Positions 37,313-44,923 of a stretch of DNA of 64,000 nucleotides are shown here, one piece after another. The stretch lies in assembly GCF_001011035.1 (NCBI RefSeq), contig NZ_CP011492.1:372001-436000 (forward strand), in the 5' to 3' direction. The translations under genes were made by a program, and so were the position numbers. Each line of letters begins with the position of its first letter. Position 1 is the first letter of the stretch. The stretch is from Streptomyces sp. CNQ-509 (GTDB taxonomy: Bacteria; Actinomycetota; Actinomycetes; Streptomycetales; Streptomycetaceae). The notes under the pieces were generated by a model, which ran no database searches, was not told where the DNA came from, and saw only the letters and a list, made by a program, of their open reading frames with translations.

Positions 37313-37354
37313 TGCTACGAGACAGGGGCCATAAAGTCTCGCTTGTGCTACGAG
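37313..37354. promoter_or_regulatory. LysR-type operator between LysR and EamA genes
   Basis: A dyad CGAGAC (37318-37323) / GTCTCG (37336-37341) with a 12-base gap, flanked by the direct repeat TGCTACGAG at 37313-37321 and 37346-37354. The dyad-plus-repeat structure in a 74-bp divergent gap fits LysR recognition and activation sites. Confidence 0.5.
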
Positions 37355-37378
37355 GAACGCGTGGCGCACCGTAGCTCC

Positions 37379-38326
37379 ATGACCACGGCACAGGCAGCAG
37401 CCACCGACACGGCAGCCGGCACGGCCCGGGCGCCGCGGCGCGCGTTCCTCGACTGGCGCGTCCGCTTCGCCGCCCTGTCGGTCGTCTGGGGCTTCAGCTT
37501 CCTGCTCATCAAGGTCGGCACCGACGGCTTCGCCCCGCTGCAAGTGACGCTCGGCCGGATGGCCTTCGGCTCCGCCGTCCTCGTCGCCGCGCTCGCGATA
37601 CGCCGGGAGCCGCTGCCGCGCGGCGCCCGTACGTGGGGCCACATCGCGGTGGCCGCGTTCTTCATCAACGCGCTGCCCTTCTCGCTCTTCGCCTACGCCG
37701 AGCTGCACATCAGCTCCTCGCTCGCCGGGATCTGCAACGCCACCTCGCCGCTGTGGGCGATGCTGCTCGCCCTCCTCGCGCTGCGGGAGGACCGGCCGAC
37801 GCGCCGCCGGGTCGCGGGGCTCGCGCTCGGGTTCGCCGGGGTGCTGACCGTCCTCGGCGCGTGGCGGGGGTTCACCGGCCAGGACCCCCTGGGCACCGTG
37901 CTCGCGCTGCTCGCCGCCGCCTGCTACGCCGTGGGCTGGATCTACGTCCGCCGCACGCTCGCCGGCCTCGGGCACTCCCACCTGTCGGTCGCGGGCACGC
38001 AACTGCTTCTCGGCACCGCCCAGTTGGCCGTGGCCACCGTGCTCTTCACCTCGGTGCCGACCGCGCTCCCGGCCGGACCGCTGCTGGCGGTCGTGACGCT
38101 GGGGGTGCTGGGCACGGGGCTGGCGGTGCTCGTGCAGCACGGGCTGGTGGCGGACGTGGGGCCGACGACGGCGCACACGGTCACGTATGTCATCCCCGTC
38201 ATCGCCACCGCCGCGGGGGTGGCGCTGCTCGGCGAGGAGCTGACGTGGAACACGCCGGTGGGCGCGGCGGTGGTGCTGGCGGGCGCGGCGCTCTCGCGCA
38301 GCCGCCCGCGGGAGGAGCGGAGGTAG
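37379..38326 (+). CDS. EamA/DMT-family transporter
   Basis: A 315-residue drug/metabolite transporter with ten predicted membrane segments in two EamA repeats (first VRFAALSVVWGFSFLLIKVG, second near GTVLALLAAACYAVGWIYV). N-terminal 30 residues are polar. Members export amino acids or other metabolites. Control by the divergent LysR protein is likely. Start set at MTTAQAAATD, because the ATG 36 bases earlier would read through the operator region. Confidence 0.88.
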   Translation: MTTAQAAATDTAAGTARAPRRAFLDWRVRFAALSVVWGFSFLLIKVGTDGFAPLQVTLGRMAFGSAVLVAALAIRREPLPRGARTWGHIAVAAFFINALPFSLFAYAELHISSSLAGICNATSPLWAMLLALLALREDRPTRRRVAGLALGFAGVLTVLGAWRGFTGQDPLGTVLALLAAACYAVGWIYVRRTLAGLGHSHLSVAGTQLLLGTAQLAVATVLFTSVPTALPAGPLLAVVTLGVLGTGLAVLVQHGLVADVGPTTAHTVTYVIPVIATAAGVALLGEELTWNTPVGAAVVLAGAALSRSRPREERR

Positions 38327-38346
38327 CGGCCTGCGCGTTCTCCGTA

Positions 38347-38365
38347 CGGGCGTTGCGTACGCCCG
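38347..38365. terminator. Small hairpin between convergent EamA and MocR genes
   Basis: CGGGCGT and ACGCCCG arms of seven bases with a five-base loop, 20 bases after the EamA stop. Probable terminator, modest in size. Confidence 0.4.
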
Positions 38366-38388
38366 CCGGACGGGCGGCCGTACTCCCC

Positions 38389-39720
38389 TCAGACCCACCG
38401 CCGTCCGGGCCCGGGCCGAACCGCCTCCGCCACCGCATCCGCCAGCGGCTCCACGTCCTCGCCCGCCAGCGGCGAGACGGTCAGCCGGATCCCGGGCGGC
38501 GAGGCGAGGCGGAAGCGGGCCCCGGGTGCCGCCGCCCAGCCGGAGCGCAGGAGCTGGGTGACCGCGGAGGTCTCGTCGGGGACGGGCAGCCACACGTTCA
38601 TGCCGCTGCGCCCGGTGGCCTCGACCCCGCGCCCCCGCAGCGCCGCCAGCAGTGCCTCGCGCCGCTCGCCGTACGAGCGGGCGACCGCCGCCGGGTCGAG
38701 GACCCCGCTGCTGCGCAGGTGGACGACCGTGTCCTGGAGCAGCCGGCTGACCCAGCCGGGGCCGAGGCGCTGGCGGCCCTCGACGCGGTCCACGGTCACC
38801 CGGTCCCCGGTGAGCACCGCGAGCCGCAGGTCGGGGCCGTACGCCTTGGCGGCGGAGCGCACCGCGAGCCAGTGCCGCGCGGCGCCGGCCAGCGGCTGGA
38901 ACGGCAGGTCGACGATCGCGTGCCCGTGGTCGTCCTCGACGAGCAGCACGTCCGGGTGCCGGGCGAGGACGGCGCGCAGTTCGTCGGCGCGCGCCGGGGT
39001 GAGCGCGGCGCCGGTCGGGTTCTGGGCGCGGGAGGTCACGACGAGGGCGCGCGAGCCGGAGGCCAGCGCCGCCGCGGCACGCTCCGGCAGGGGCCCTTCG
39101 TCGTCCAGCTCGACCGGCACCGGCCGCAGGCCGAGCGCGGGCACGAGGTCGAGCAGGCTGCCCCAGGCGGGGTCCTCGACCGCGACGGCGTCGCCGGGGC
39201 GCAGGTGGGCGGCGAGCGCGCGCTCGATCGCATCGAGCGAGCCGGAGGTGACGGCGACGGGTCCCGGCGGGACACCGTCGGCGTCGAAGTCGGCGCGGGC
39301 CAGGCGGGCCAGCTCGGGGGCGACGCCCTCGTCGCCGTAGAGCACGGGGGCCGCGGCGTGCCGGGCGGCCGCGGCGGCGAGGGCGCCGGCGAGCGGGGGC
39401 AGCAGGGCGGGATCGGGGTTGCCGGTGGACAGGTCGCGGGCGCCGGGCGGCACCGCGACGCTGATCTGCTCGCGGGGCGAGGTGGCGGGGCGGGCGCGCA
39501 CGCGGGTGCCGCGCCGCCCCGCGGTCTCGACGACGCCGCGCTCGCGCAGCATGCGGTACGCGGCGGCCACCGTGTTCGGGTTGACCGCCAGCTCCGCCGC
39601 CAGCGCACGCAGCGGCGGCAGCGGGGCGCCGGGCTGCAGCGCACCGGCGCCGATGCCGCGCTCGATGCTGGCGGAGATCTCTGCTGCGCCCCGGCCTTCG
39701 ATCCGATACTCTCCTAGCAC
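38389..39720 (-). CDS. MocR-type GntR/aminotransferase regulator
   Basis: A 443-residue fusion of a GntR winged helix (about 10-75; LAVNPNTVAAAYRMLRERG) to a fold-type I aminotransferase domain. The PLP-binding Lys is Lys292 in SAAKAYGPDLR and an Asp/His motif is VEDDHGH. MocR proteins use PLP as effector and often control vitamin B6 or amino-acid genes. The GTG start lies only four bases after TATATT, and a perfect 16-bp palindrome (39730-39745) overlaps that promoter, so the mRNA may be leaderless and autorepressed. The divergent neighbour is an FMN-binding split-barrel protein. Confidence 0.9.
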   Translation of the reverse strand: MLGEYRIEGRGAAEISASIERGIGAGALQPGAPLPPLRALAAELAVNPNTVAAAYRMLRERGVVETAGRRGTRVRARPATSPREQISVAVPPGARDLSTGNPDPALLPPLAGALAAAAARHAAAPVLYGDEGVAPELARLARADFDADGVPPGPVAVTSGSLDAIERALAAHLRPGDAVAVEDPAWGSLLDLVPALGLRPVPVELDDEGPLPERAAAALASGSRALVVTSRAQNPTGAALTPARADELRAVLARHPDVLLVEDDHGHAIVDLPFQPLAGAARHWLAVRSAAKAYGPDLRLAVLTGDRVTVDRVEGRQRLGPGWVSRLLQDTVVHLRSSGVLDPAAVARSYGERREALLAALRGRGVEATGRSGMNVWLPVPDETSAVTQLLRSGWAAAPGARFRLASPPGIRLTVSPLAGEDVEPLADAVAEAVRPGPGRRWV

Positions 39721-39729
39721 AAAGAATAT

Positions 39730-39745
39730 ATTGCACTAGTGCAAT
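39730..39745. promoter_or_regulatory. Perfect 16-bp palindrome, probable MocR operator
   Basis: ATTGCACTAGTGCAAT, identical on both strands, in the 105-bp gap between the MocR gene and the FMN-binding protein gene. On the minus strand it abuts TATATT (39730-39725), the likely -10 of the MocR promoter, whose transcript may start at the GTG itself. Confidence 0.6.
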
Positions 39746-39825
39746 GAGGATCGCAACTCGACACCGCCGCCGCGCAGCCGGCGGCACGTACCACCGAGCA
39801 CCGCCGAGCAGAGAGGGAGCCGCCC

Positions 39826-40497
39826 GTGTCCGCCACGCCCCCCGCCGCCTACCGCCCCACCGACCGCACCGTGCCGACGCGCTCCCGCGAGCGCGCGTCG
39901 TACGACCGCGCAGTGGTGCACTCCGTGCTCGACGCCGGCTACGTCTGCCACCTCGGCTTCCTCCGCGAGGGCCGCCCCGTCGTCCTGCCCACGCTTTACG
40001 CGCGCGTCGGCGAGCAGGTGTACGTGCACGGCTCCACCGGCTCCCGCCCGCTGCGCACCGCCGGGCGGGCCGAGGACGCCGGGCTGCCGGTGTGCCTGAC
40101 GGTCACGCACGTGGACGGACTGGTGCTGGCCCGCTCCGCGTTCCACCACTCGATCAACTACCGCTCCGCGATGCTGCACGGCGACGCGTACGCCGTGACC
40201 GACCACGACGAGCGGACCATGGCCCTCGACGCGATCGTCGACCACATCGTCCCCGGCCGGGCCGACGACTCCCGGCGCGCGAACGCCAAGGAGCTGGCCA
40301 AGACGGCGGTGCTCCGGCTCGCCATCGAGGAGGTGTCGGTGAAGACGCGCACCGGGGGCCCCGAGGACGAGCCGGAGGACCTGGAACTGCCGTACTGGAC
40401 GGGAGTGGTGCCGGTCGCGCCCGTGTACGGCGCGCCCGTACCGGCCGCCGACCTCGCCCCGGGCGTCGAGCCGCCGGGCTATCTGCCCGCGGACTGA
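39826..40497 (+). CDS. Pyridoxamine 5'-phosphate oxidase-like FMN-binding protein
   Basis: A 223-residue FMN-binding split-barrel protein of the PNPOx-like (Pyridox_ox_2) group; start is GTG. Conserved features are YVCHLGFLREGRPVVLPTLY near 40 and VLARSAFHHSINYRSAML near 100. Members reduce flavins, heme breakdown products or small electrophiles, or simply bind FMN. Divergence from a MocR regulator suggests a vitamin-B6- or amino-acid-linked role, but PNPOx activity itself is not implied. Its end overlaps the convergent EamA gene by 19 bp. Confidence 0.85.
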   Translation: MSATPPAAYRPTDRTVPTRSRERASYDRAVVHSVLDAGYVCHLGFLREGRPVVLPTLYARVGEQVYVHGSTGSRPLRTAGRAEDAGLPVCLTVTHVDGLVLARSAFHHSINYRSAMLHGDAYAVTDHDERTMALDAIVDHIVPGRADDSRRANAKELAKTAVLRLAIEEVSVKTRTGGPEDEPEDLELPYWTGVVPVAPVYGAPVPAADLAPGVEPPGYLPAD

Positions 40498-41528
40498 CCG
40501 GGCGGCGGCGCGTCGGCGGCGGATGCCGCGGGCGCGCCGCCGGACGGCTCCTCGCCGCCCTCGCGCGGCCGCGGTACGTTCCCGGCGACCGGCTCGCCGC
40601 GCTCGCCGGGACCCGGCGCGGGCGCCGCCAGTTGCGCCGTGAACGCGCCGATCAGCACCAGCGCGCCGCCCACGATCTGCGCCGCGCCCAGGTGCTCCGA
40701 CAGCAGCACCCACGCCAGCACCGACGCGACGACCGCCTCCAGACACGCGACGACCCCCGCCACCGGCGGCGAGAGCCGGCGCACCGCGAGGACGCCGAAC
40801 AGATACGCCAGCACGGTCGTGACCAGGACGATCCAGACGATCAGCGTCCAGGCAGGCGGCCGCATGCCGCCGAGTTCCGCGCGCTCGCCGAGCAGCGACC
40901 ACTCCAGGTTCCAGGGCCGGGAGACGAGGGTGAGCACGACGGCGCCGACGATCAGCCCGTACGCGATGACGCCCAGCGGGTTCGGCGCCTTGCCGTCGGC
41001 GGAGTCGGTGCCGTGTCCGGCGAGGACGAAGTACGCGCACTGGCAGCAGGCCGCGCCGAAGGCGAGGAGCAGCCCGAGCGCGTCGAAGCCGAGGCCGGCC
41101 CAGACCTCGACGACGCAGGCCAGCCCGGTGACCGCGAACAGCACCCCGACCGCGGCCTGCCGGGTGACCGGCCGCCGCTGGACGAACCGCACCCAGCCCA
41201 GCACCAGCGCGGGACCGAAGAACTCGATGAGCAGCCCCACCCCGACCGGGATCCGGGCGATCGCCGCGAAGTAGAACGCCTGCACGCCGGCGACCGCGAG
41301 CACGCCGAACCCGGCGAGCAGCGCGGGGCGCTCCCGTACCAGCGCGCGGTGCCGCCAGGCGAGCGGAAGCAGCACCAGCGCGGCCCCCGCGATACGCAGC
41401 CACACCACGTGCAGCGAGTCCACGCCCTGCTCGATGAGCGGCTTCGCCGCCACCCCGGAACCGCCGAACGCGAGCGCGGAGGCCAGCGCGAGCCCGAGCC
41501 CGGCGCGCCTGTCGAATGACTGCTGCAT
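40479..41528 (-). CDS. EamA-family transporter (RhtA-like)
   Basis: A 349-residue DMT transporter with about ten membrane segments in two EamA halves (LALASALAFGGSGVAAKPLI and ALGLLLAFGAACCQCAYFVL) and a 50-residue Gly/Pro/Ala-rich tail that is probably cytoplasmic. RhtA-like members export amino acids. A promoter with CATAAT seven bases before the ATG suggests a leaderless mRNA. Substrate not assignable. Confidence 0.88.
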   Translation of the reverse strand: MQQSFDRRAGLGLALASALAFGGSGVAAKPLIEQGVDSLHVVWLRIAGAALVLLPLAWRHRALVRERPALLAGFGVLAVAGVQAFYFAAIARIPVGVGLLIEFFGPALVLGWVRFVQRRPVTRQAAVGVLFAVTGLACVVEVWAGLGFDALGLLLAFGAACCQCAYFVLAGHGTDSADGKAPNPLGVIAYGLIVGAVVLTLVSRPWNLEWSLLGERAELGGMRPPAWTLIVWIVLVTTVLAYLFGVLAVRRLSPPVAGVVACLEAVVASVLAWVLLSEHLGAAQIVGGALVLIGAFTAQLAAPAPGPGERGEPVAGNVPRPREGGEEPSGGAPAASAADAPPPGQSAGR

Positions 41529-41535
41529 GCGGGCG

Positions 41536-41565
41536 ATTATGTCAGCGGCCGTACATGAGTGTCAT
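41536..41565 (-). promoter_or_regulatory. Candidate leaderless promoter of the EamA gene
   Basis: On the minus strand, ATGACA (41565-41560) and CATAAT (41541-41536) are 18 bp apart, and the ATG begins seven bases after the -10 box, so transcription would start at or next to the start codon. No ribosome-binding site is present, in keeping with that. Confidence 0.5.
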
Positions 41566-41718
41566 CCTTTGTTGCTACTGACATGAGGCGCGCGGGCGCA
41601 GAGCGCGCATCCCGCCCTCCGCCCGCGGGCATCCACTCGGTGGAACCGATCGCTCCCCGCACGGGTCCAACGACCGACACCCCACGATCTGGTCACTCCG
41701 AGCAGCCAGGGGGAAGAC

Positions 41719-42495
41719 ATGAGACGACAGCCCGGCCGCGCCCGCACCCGCATCGCCCTCGCCGCCCTCGCGGCGGCGGGGCTGCTGGCCGCAGGCTGCG
41801 GCGCGAGTTCCGGCGGAGCAGCCGGCAACACGGACAACGCGGGCGACTCCAAGCCCCTGCCGGCGCAGAGCGCCGACGGGAACGACAGCGCGCGGAACGG
41901 GGACGGGGCGGAGCAGGACGCGCCCGCGAAGGACGCCGCAGAACCGGAGAAGGCAGCCGGCGCGGAGGCGGACGGCAAGACGGACGAGGACGCGGCCGTG
42001 GAGCCGCTGAAGGCGGAGCCGAAGACGGAACCGAAGACGGCGGCCGACGATTCGGCGGCGGCTCCTTGGTGCCGTACGGGCGACCTGGCGGCCTCCGTAC
42101 GGCCGCTCAACTCGGCGGCGGGCAACCGCTACGCGGCGCTCGTCCTCACCAACGACTCGGACACCACCTGCCGCACCCGCGGCTGGACCGGCCTGCAACT
42201 CGTCAGGGCCGACGGCACGAAGGTTCCGACCACGGTGGTACGGGACCGCAGCCGCACACCGTCGATGCAGACACTCGCACCCGGCGCCTCGGCGTGGAGC
42301 CGGCTGCACTGGACCGTGGTGGCCAGCGGCTCGGACAACGTGAACGGCGCCTGCCGCCCGAAGCCGGCGGAGCTGCAGGTCATCCCGCCGGATACGTACC
42401 ACCACACGGACACCGCGTGGCCGCTGGGCGAGGTCTGCGACGCGGGCCGCATCGAGTCCCTGCCGCTGGCGAAGGGAGCGGGCCCGGCGCGCTGA
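41719..42495 (+). CDS. DUF4232 lipoprotein
   Basis: A 258-residue lipoprotein. The signal ends in LLAAGC (Cys26). A long Glu/Lys/Asp/Ala-rich linker (about 30-110) leads to a C-terminal DUF4232 domain beginning WCRTGDLAASVRPL, with four Cys that could pair in two disulfides. The linker would span the cell wall. DUF4232 proteins are widespread in Streptomyces; function is unknown. Confidence 0.85.
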   Translation: MRRQPGRARTRIALAALAAAGLLAAGCGASSGGAAGNTDNAGDSKPLPAQSADGNDSARNGDGAEQDAPAKDAAEPEKAAGAEADGKTDEDAAVEPLKAEPKTEPKTAADDSAAAPWCRTGDLAASVRPLNSAAGNRYAALVLTNDSDTTCRTRGWTGLQLVRADGTKVPTTVVRDRSRTPSMQTLAPGASAWSRLHWTVVASGSDNVNGACRPKPAELQVIPPDTYHHTDTAWPLGEVCDAGRIESLPLAKGAGPAR

Positions 42496-42518
42496 CGGCT
42501 CTGCGCGCGGCCGAGCCG

Positions 42519-42551
42519 CGGCGCCCGCCCGGTCCGGCCGGCCGGGCGCCG
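42519..42551. terminator. Terminator between convergent DUF4232 and PadR genes
   Basis: CGGCGCCCG and CGGGCGCCG arms (9 bp) with a 15-base loop, 24 bases after the DUF4232 stop and four bases beyond the PadR stop. Confidence 0.55.
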
Positions 42552-42555
42552 GGGC

Positions 42556-43110
42556 TCAGCTCTCCTCGGCGAGGATCAGGTAGAGCTTCTTCCGGGCGTC
42601 GTTGACGACGGCCAGCGCCTCCTGGCGCTGCTCGGGCGTGCCAGTGGTGTACACCTGCCGAAACGCCTCGGCAAGCGCGAAGCCCGACTGCCGGACCTCC
42701 TGCAGCGCCTCCCAGTCGACCCCGCGCCCGGCATCCTCCCAGGGCGCCTCGGGCCCGGACTCGGCCTCCTCGCGGCCGGCGTCGGTGAGCGAGAACAGCT
42801 TCTTCCCGCCCTCGGTGGCGCTGACGATCAGCCCCTCGTCCTCCAGCAGTTGCAGCGTCGGATAGACCGACCCTGGGCTGGGTTTCCAGGCCCCGCCACT
42901 GCGCTCGGAGATCTCCTGGATCATCTCGTACCCGTGCATGTCCCGGTCCTTGAGCAACGCCAGGATCGAAGCCCGCACATCCCCCCGCCGAGCCCGCCCC
43001 CGCGGCCCCCCACGCCCCCGCCCGAAGGGCGGCCCGAACGGCGGCCCGAACCCCCCGAAGGCCGAACGCCGCCCGCCACGCGGGCCGTATCCGTGTCCAT
43101 GCCCTCCCAT
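42556..43110 (-). CDS. PadR-family transcriptional regulator
   Basis: A 184-residue regulator. A Gly/Arg/Pro-rich tail of about 45 residues precedes the PadR winged helix (ASILALLKDRDMHGYEMIQE, then SPGSVYPTLQLLEDEGLI). A C-terminal helical dimerisation part follows. ATG 43110 is chosen because GGAAGAGG ends just before it, leaving eight bases; GTG 43119 would overlap the binding site itself. PadR proteins repress their own promoter and neighbouring exporter genes; none is adjacent, so autoregulation via 43160-43169 is the main guess. Confidence 0.88.
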   Translation of the reverse strand: MGGHGHGYGPRGGRRSAFGGFGPPFGPPFGRGRGGPRGRARRGDVRASILALLKDRDMHGYEMIQEISERSGGAWKPSPGSVYPTLQLLEDEGLIVSATEGGKKLFSLTDAGREEAESGPEAPWEDAGRGVDWEALQEVRQSGFALAEAFRQVYTTGTPEQRQEALAVVNDARKKLYLILAEES

Positions 43111-43159
43111 GGTCATCACCTCTTCCGGATTCCTTATACGATCGATTGCGACACGTCAA

Positions 43160-43169
43160 CGATATATCG
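43160..43169. promoter_or_regulatory. Palindrome upstream of PadR gene
   Basis: CGATATATCG, a perfect 10-bp palindrome 50 bases upstream of the PadR start, in an AT-rich pocket that also carries TATACGATCG at 43135-43144. Possible autoregulatory site or -10 region. Confidence 0.4.
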
Positions 43170-43284
43170 CTAACACGCGCAAGGCAACCCGCCACCGGCC
43201 CGGCTCATCGCGCACACGGCACCTGCGTCGGACTGCACCCGCCCACTCGTCGAGGGCCCGCATGAAGAGGGGACCGAAGGGCTC

Positions 43285-43308
43285 GAAGCCGGGAAAGGTC
43301 CCGGCTTC
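43285..43308. terminator. Strong hairpin between LPMO and PadR genes
   Basis: GAAGCCGGGA, loop AAGG, TCCCGGCTTC: perfect 10-bp stem with a four-base loop. It separates the LPMO transcript from the downstream PadR promoter. The 43111-43425 gap holds only this hairpin, the one at 43366-43395 and the PadR promoter. Confidence 0.75.
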
Positions 43309-43365
43309 GCCCTGCATCCAGGGATGTCGACCCCTGTCACGGTCAGCTCACCCCGGACACACCGA

Positions 43366-43395
43366 ACCCCCGGGGGCCGGTCGCTCCCCGGGGGT
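43366..43395 (-). terminator. Hairpin just after the LPMO gene
   Basis: ACCCCCGGGG and CCCCGGGGGT (10-bp arms, 10-base loop), 30 bases after the LPMO stop. With 43285-43308 it makes a double terminator. Confidence 0.65.
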
Positions 43396-43425
43396 CTGCT
43401 GCTGCCGTTACGGGACTGCTCGGCG

Positions 43426-43941
43426 TCAGCGGATGTTGACGTCGATGCAGGCGTAGAAGGCGTTTGCCGTGTCGTACACGTTCCACACGGCCAGGACCTT
43501 CTGACGGCCGGTGATGTTGCCGAAGTTGACCGTGTGGCTGAACTGCGAGGGCGGCTGCGCGCCGCCGTCGTTGAACTCCGCGACCTTCTGGCCGCCGACG
43601 AAGTACTGCCACGTGCTCGTGCGGTGGTTGGCGGTGATCTGCCAGTTGAACGACTGGGTCCTGTTGATGTCGGTGACCGCCCAGCCCTTGCTGTCGTCGT
43701 TGAGCTCGGCGAAGCGGCTGTTGCCGCCGTGACAGCTCGTCAGGCCCTTGGGGCCCTCGACGCTCTGCGGCTCCCACTGGATCTGGCCGCACGAGACCGT
43801 GCCCGCTTTGCACTGCTGCTGCCGGCTCGGGGGCGAGGTGATCCAGCCGTGTGCGCTCGCCTGCGGGGCCGGGAGGGCGAGCACGACCAGCGGGGTCACG
43901 GTCGCGGCGACGATCGCTGCACGCTTTTTGAGACTGCGCAT
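43426..43941 (-). CDS. AA10 lytic polysaccharide monooxygenase, chitin type
   Basis: A secreted copper monooxygenase that cuts crystalline polysaccharide, 171 residues with a Sec signal cleaved after QASA. The mature protein starts with His31 (HGWITSPPSR), which with His106 (TANHRT) forms the histidine brace; Phe162 is at the axial position. CGQIQWEPQSVEGPKG is typical of chitin-active AA10. Four mature Cys can form two disulfides. It is a single domain of 141 residues with no chitin-binding module, among the shortest of the family. A DasR-like site overlaps the promoter, supporting chitin/N-acetylglucosamine control. Confidence 0.93.
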   Translation of the reverse strand: MRSLKKRAAIVAATVTPLVVLALPAPQASAHGWITSPPSRQQQCKAGTVSCGQIQWEPQSVEGPKGLTSCHGGNSRFAELNDDSKGWAVTDINRTQSFNWQITANHRTSTWQYFVGGQKVAEFNDGGAQPPSQFSHTVNFGNITGRQKVLAVWNVYDTANAFYACIDVNIR

Positions 43942-43965
43942 CTTGTCTCTCCCTGCATGGGGGGC

Positions 43966-44003
43966 ATTGGTCTAGACTTTATCCATTGTCAGACCACCGT
44001 CAA
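43966..44003 (-). promoter_or_regulatory. LPMO promoter overlapping a DasR-like (dre) site
   Basis: On the minus strand TTGACG (44003-43998) and TAAAGT (43981-43976) are 16 bp apart. TGGTCTAGAC (43968-43977) matches 10 of 12 bases of the DasR core TGGTCTAGACCA and overlaps the -10 box. A second partial copy, TGGTCTGACA (43996-43987), sits in the spacer. This is the paired-repeat layout of Streptomyces chitinase promoters. Confidence 0.75.
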
Positions 44004-44058
44004 GACCGTGGAGCAGGGAGAATTGGCCGCCGGCACCGGCCCACCGGGCCGGAGCCGT

Positions 44059-44823
44059 TCATTCCGTAGGCAGCCACCCCACCTTCCCCGCCAGCAGCGC
44101 GTACCCCACGAACGCCACGATGTCGATGAAGGCGTGCGCCGCCACCAGCGGCCCGACCCGCCCCCACCGCCGGTACAGCAGGACGAACAGCACGCCCATC
44201 ACCGCGTTGCCGATGAAGCCGCCGATCCCCTGGTACAGGTGGTACGTGCCGCGCAGCAGCGAGCTGGCCGCCAGCGACGCCTTCGGGGTCCAGCCCAGCT
44301 GGTCCAGCCGGCGCAGCAGATAGCCGACGACGATGACCTCCTCCACCACGGAGTTCTGCACCGCGGAGAGGATCAGGACCGGGATCTTCCACCAGACGTC
44401 CGGCAGCGACTCCGGTACGACGGTCAGGTTGAACCCCGCCGCCCGCGCGCCCAGGTAGAACGCCAGTCCCGTACCGCCGACCACCGCCGCCACGGCCGCG
44501 CCCCAGCCCAGGTCGAAGCCCGGCCGCCGGCCGTCGAGGCCCACCGCGCCCAGCCCGCCCGCGCGCTCGCGCACCAGCAGGTACGCCACGAGCGCCACCG
44601 GCACCAGCGCGGTCGTGATCCCGAAGAGCTGCCACGCGAGATCCAGCCACGGACGCCCGGGCGCGGCCGAGGAGTTGAGGTTGGCGGACTGTTCCTTCAG
44701 CCCGCCGGACCTGGTCACCGAGCCGATGAAGCTGATCAGGGCCGAGACCGCGCTCGCGCCCAGGGACAGCGCCAGCACCAGCAGCGTTTCGCTGCTCAGC
44801 ATCCGGCGGGACTGGTCCTGCAC
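44059..44823 (-). CDS. CPBP-family intramembrane metalloprotease
   Basis: A 254-residue membrane protein of the CPBP/Abi (Rce1-like) family with about eight membrane segments. The three family motifs are VEEVIVVGYLLRRL near 165, SSLLRGTYHLYQG near 192 and HAFIDIVAF near 233, carrying the Glu-Glu and His residues needed for activity. The GTG start (VQDQSRRMLS) has GGAGGAG upstream; an ATG seven codons later is possible. Bacterial members are linked to bacteriocin self-immunity or prenyl-protein-like cleavage, but nothing here shows the substrate. Confidence 0.85.
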   Translation of the reverse strand: MQDQSRRMLSSETLLVLALSLGASAVSALISFIGSVTRSGGLKEQSANLNSSAAPGRPWLDLAWQLFGITTALVPVALVAYLLVRERAGGLGAVGLDGRRPGFDLGWGAAVAAVVGGTGLAFYLGARAAGFNLTVVPESLPDVWWKIPVLILSAVQNSVVEEVIVVGYLLRRLDQLGWTPKASLAASSLLRGTYHLYQGIGGFIGNAVMGVLFVLLYRRWGRVGPLVAAHAFIDIVAFVGYALLAGKVGWLPTE

Positions 44824-44834
44824 TCGCTCCTCCA

Positions 44835-44899
44835 ATTGGTCAATCCCTCCCCATGGGACCCACCGTGTCGCTAGGGTCACGCAAAAACACATGACCAAT
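44835..44899. promoter_or_regulatory. Spaced inverted repeat in the CPBP / VWA divergent promoter
   Basis: ATTGGTCA (44835-44842) and TGACCAAT (44892-44899) are perfect 8-bp reverse complements, one just upstream of each divergent gene's ribosome-binding site. Possible common operator or paired half-sites. Confidence 0.35.
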
Positions 44900-44923
44900 A
44901 TGCGGCTGTCCGGGGGGACGACC

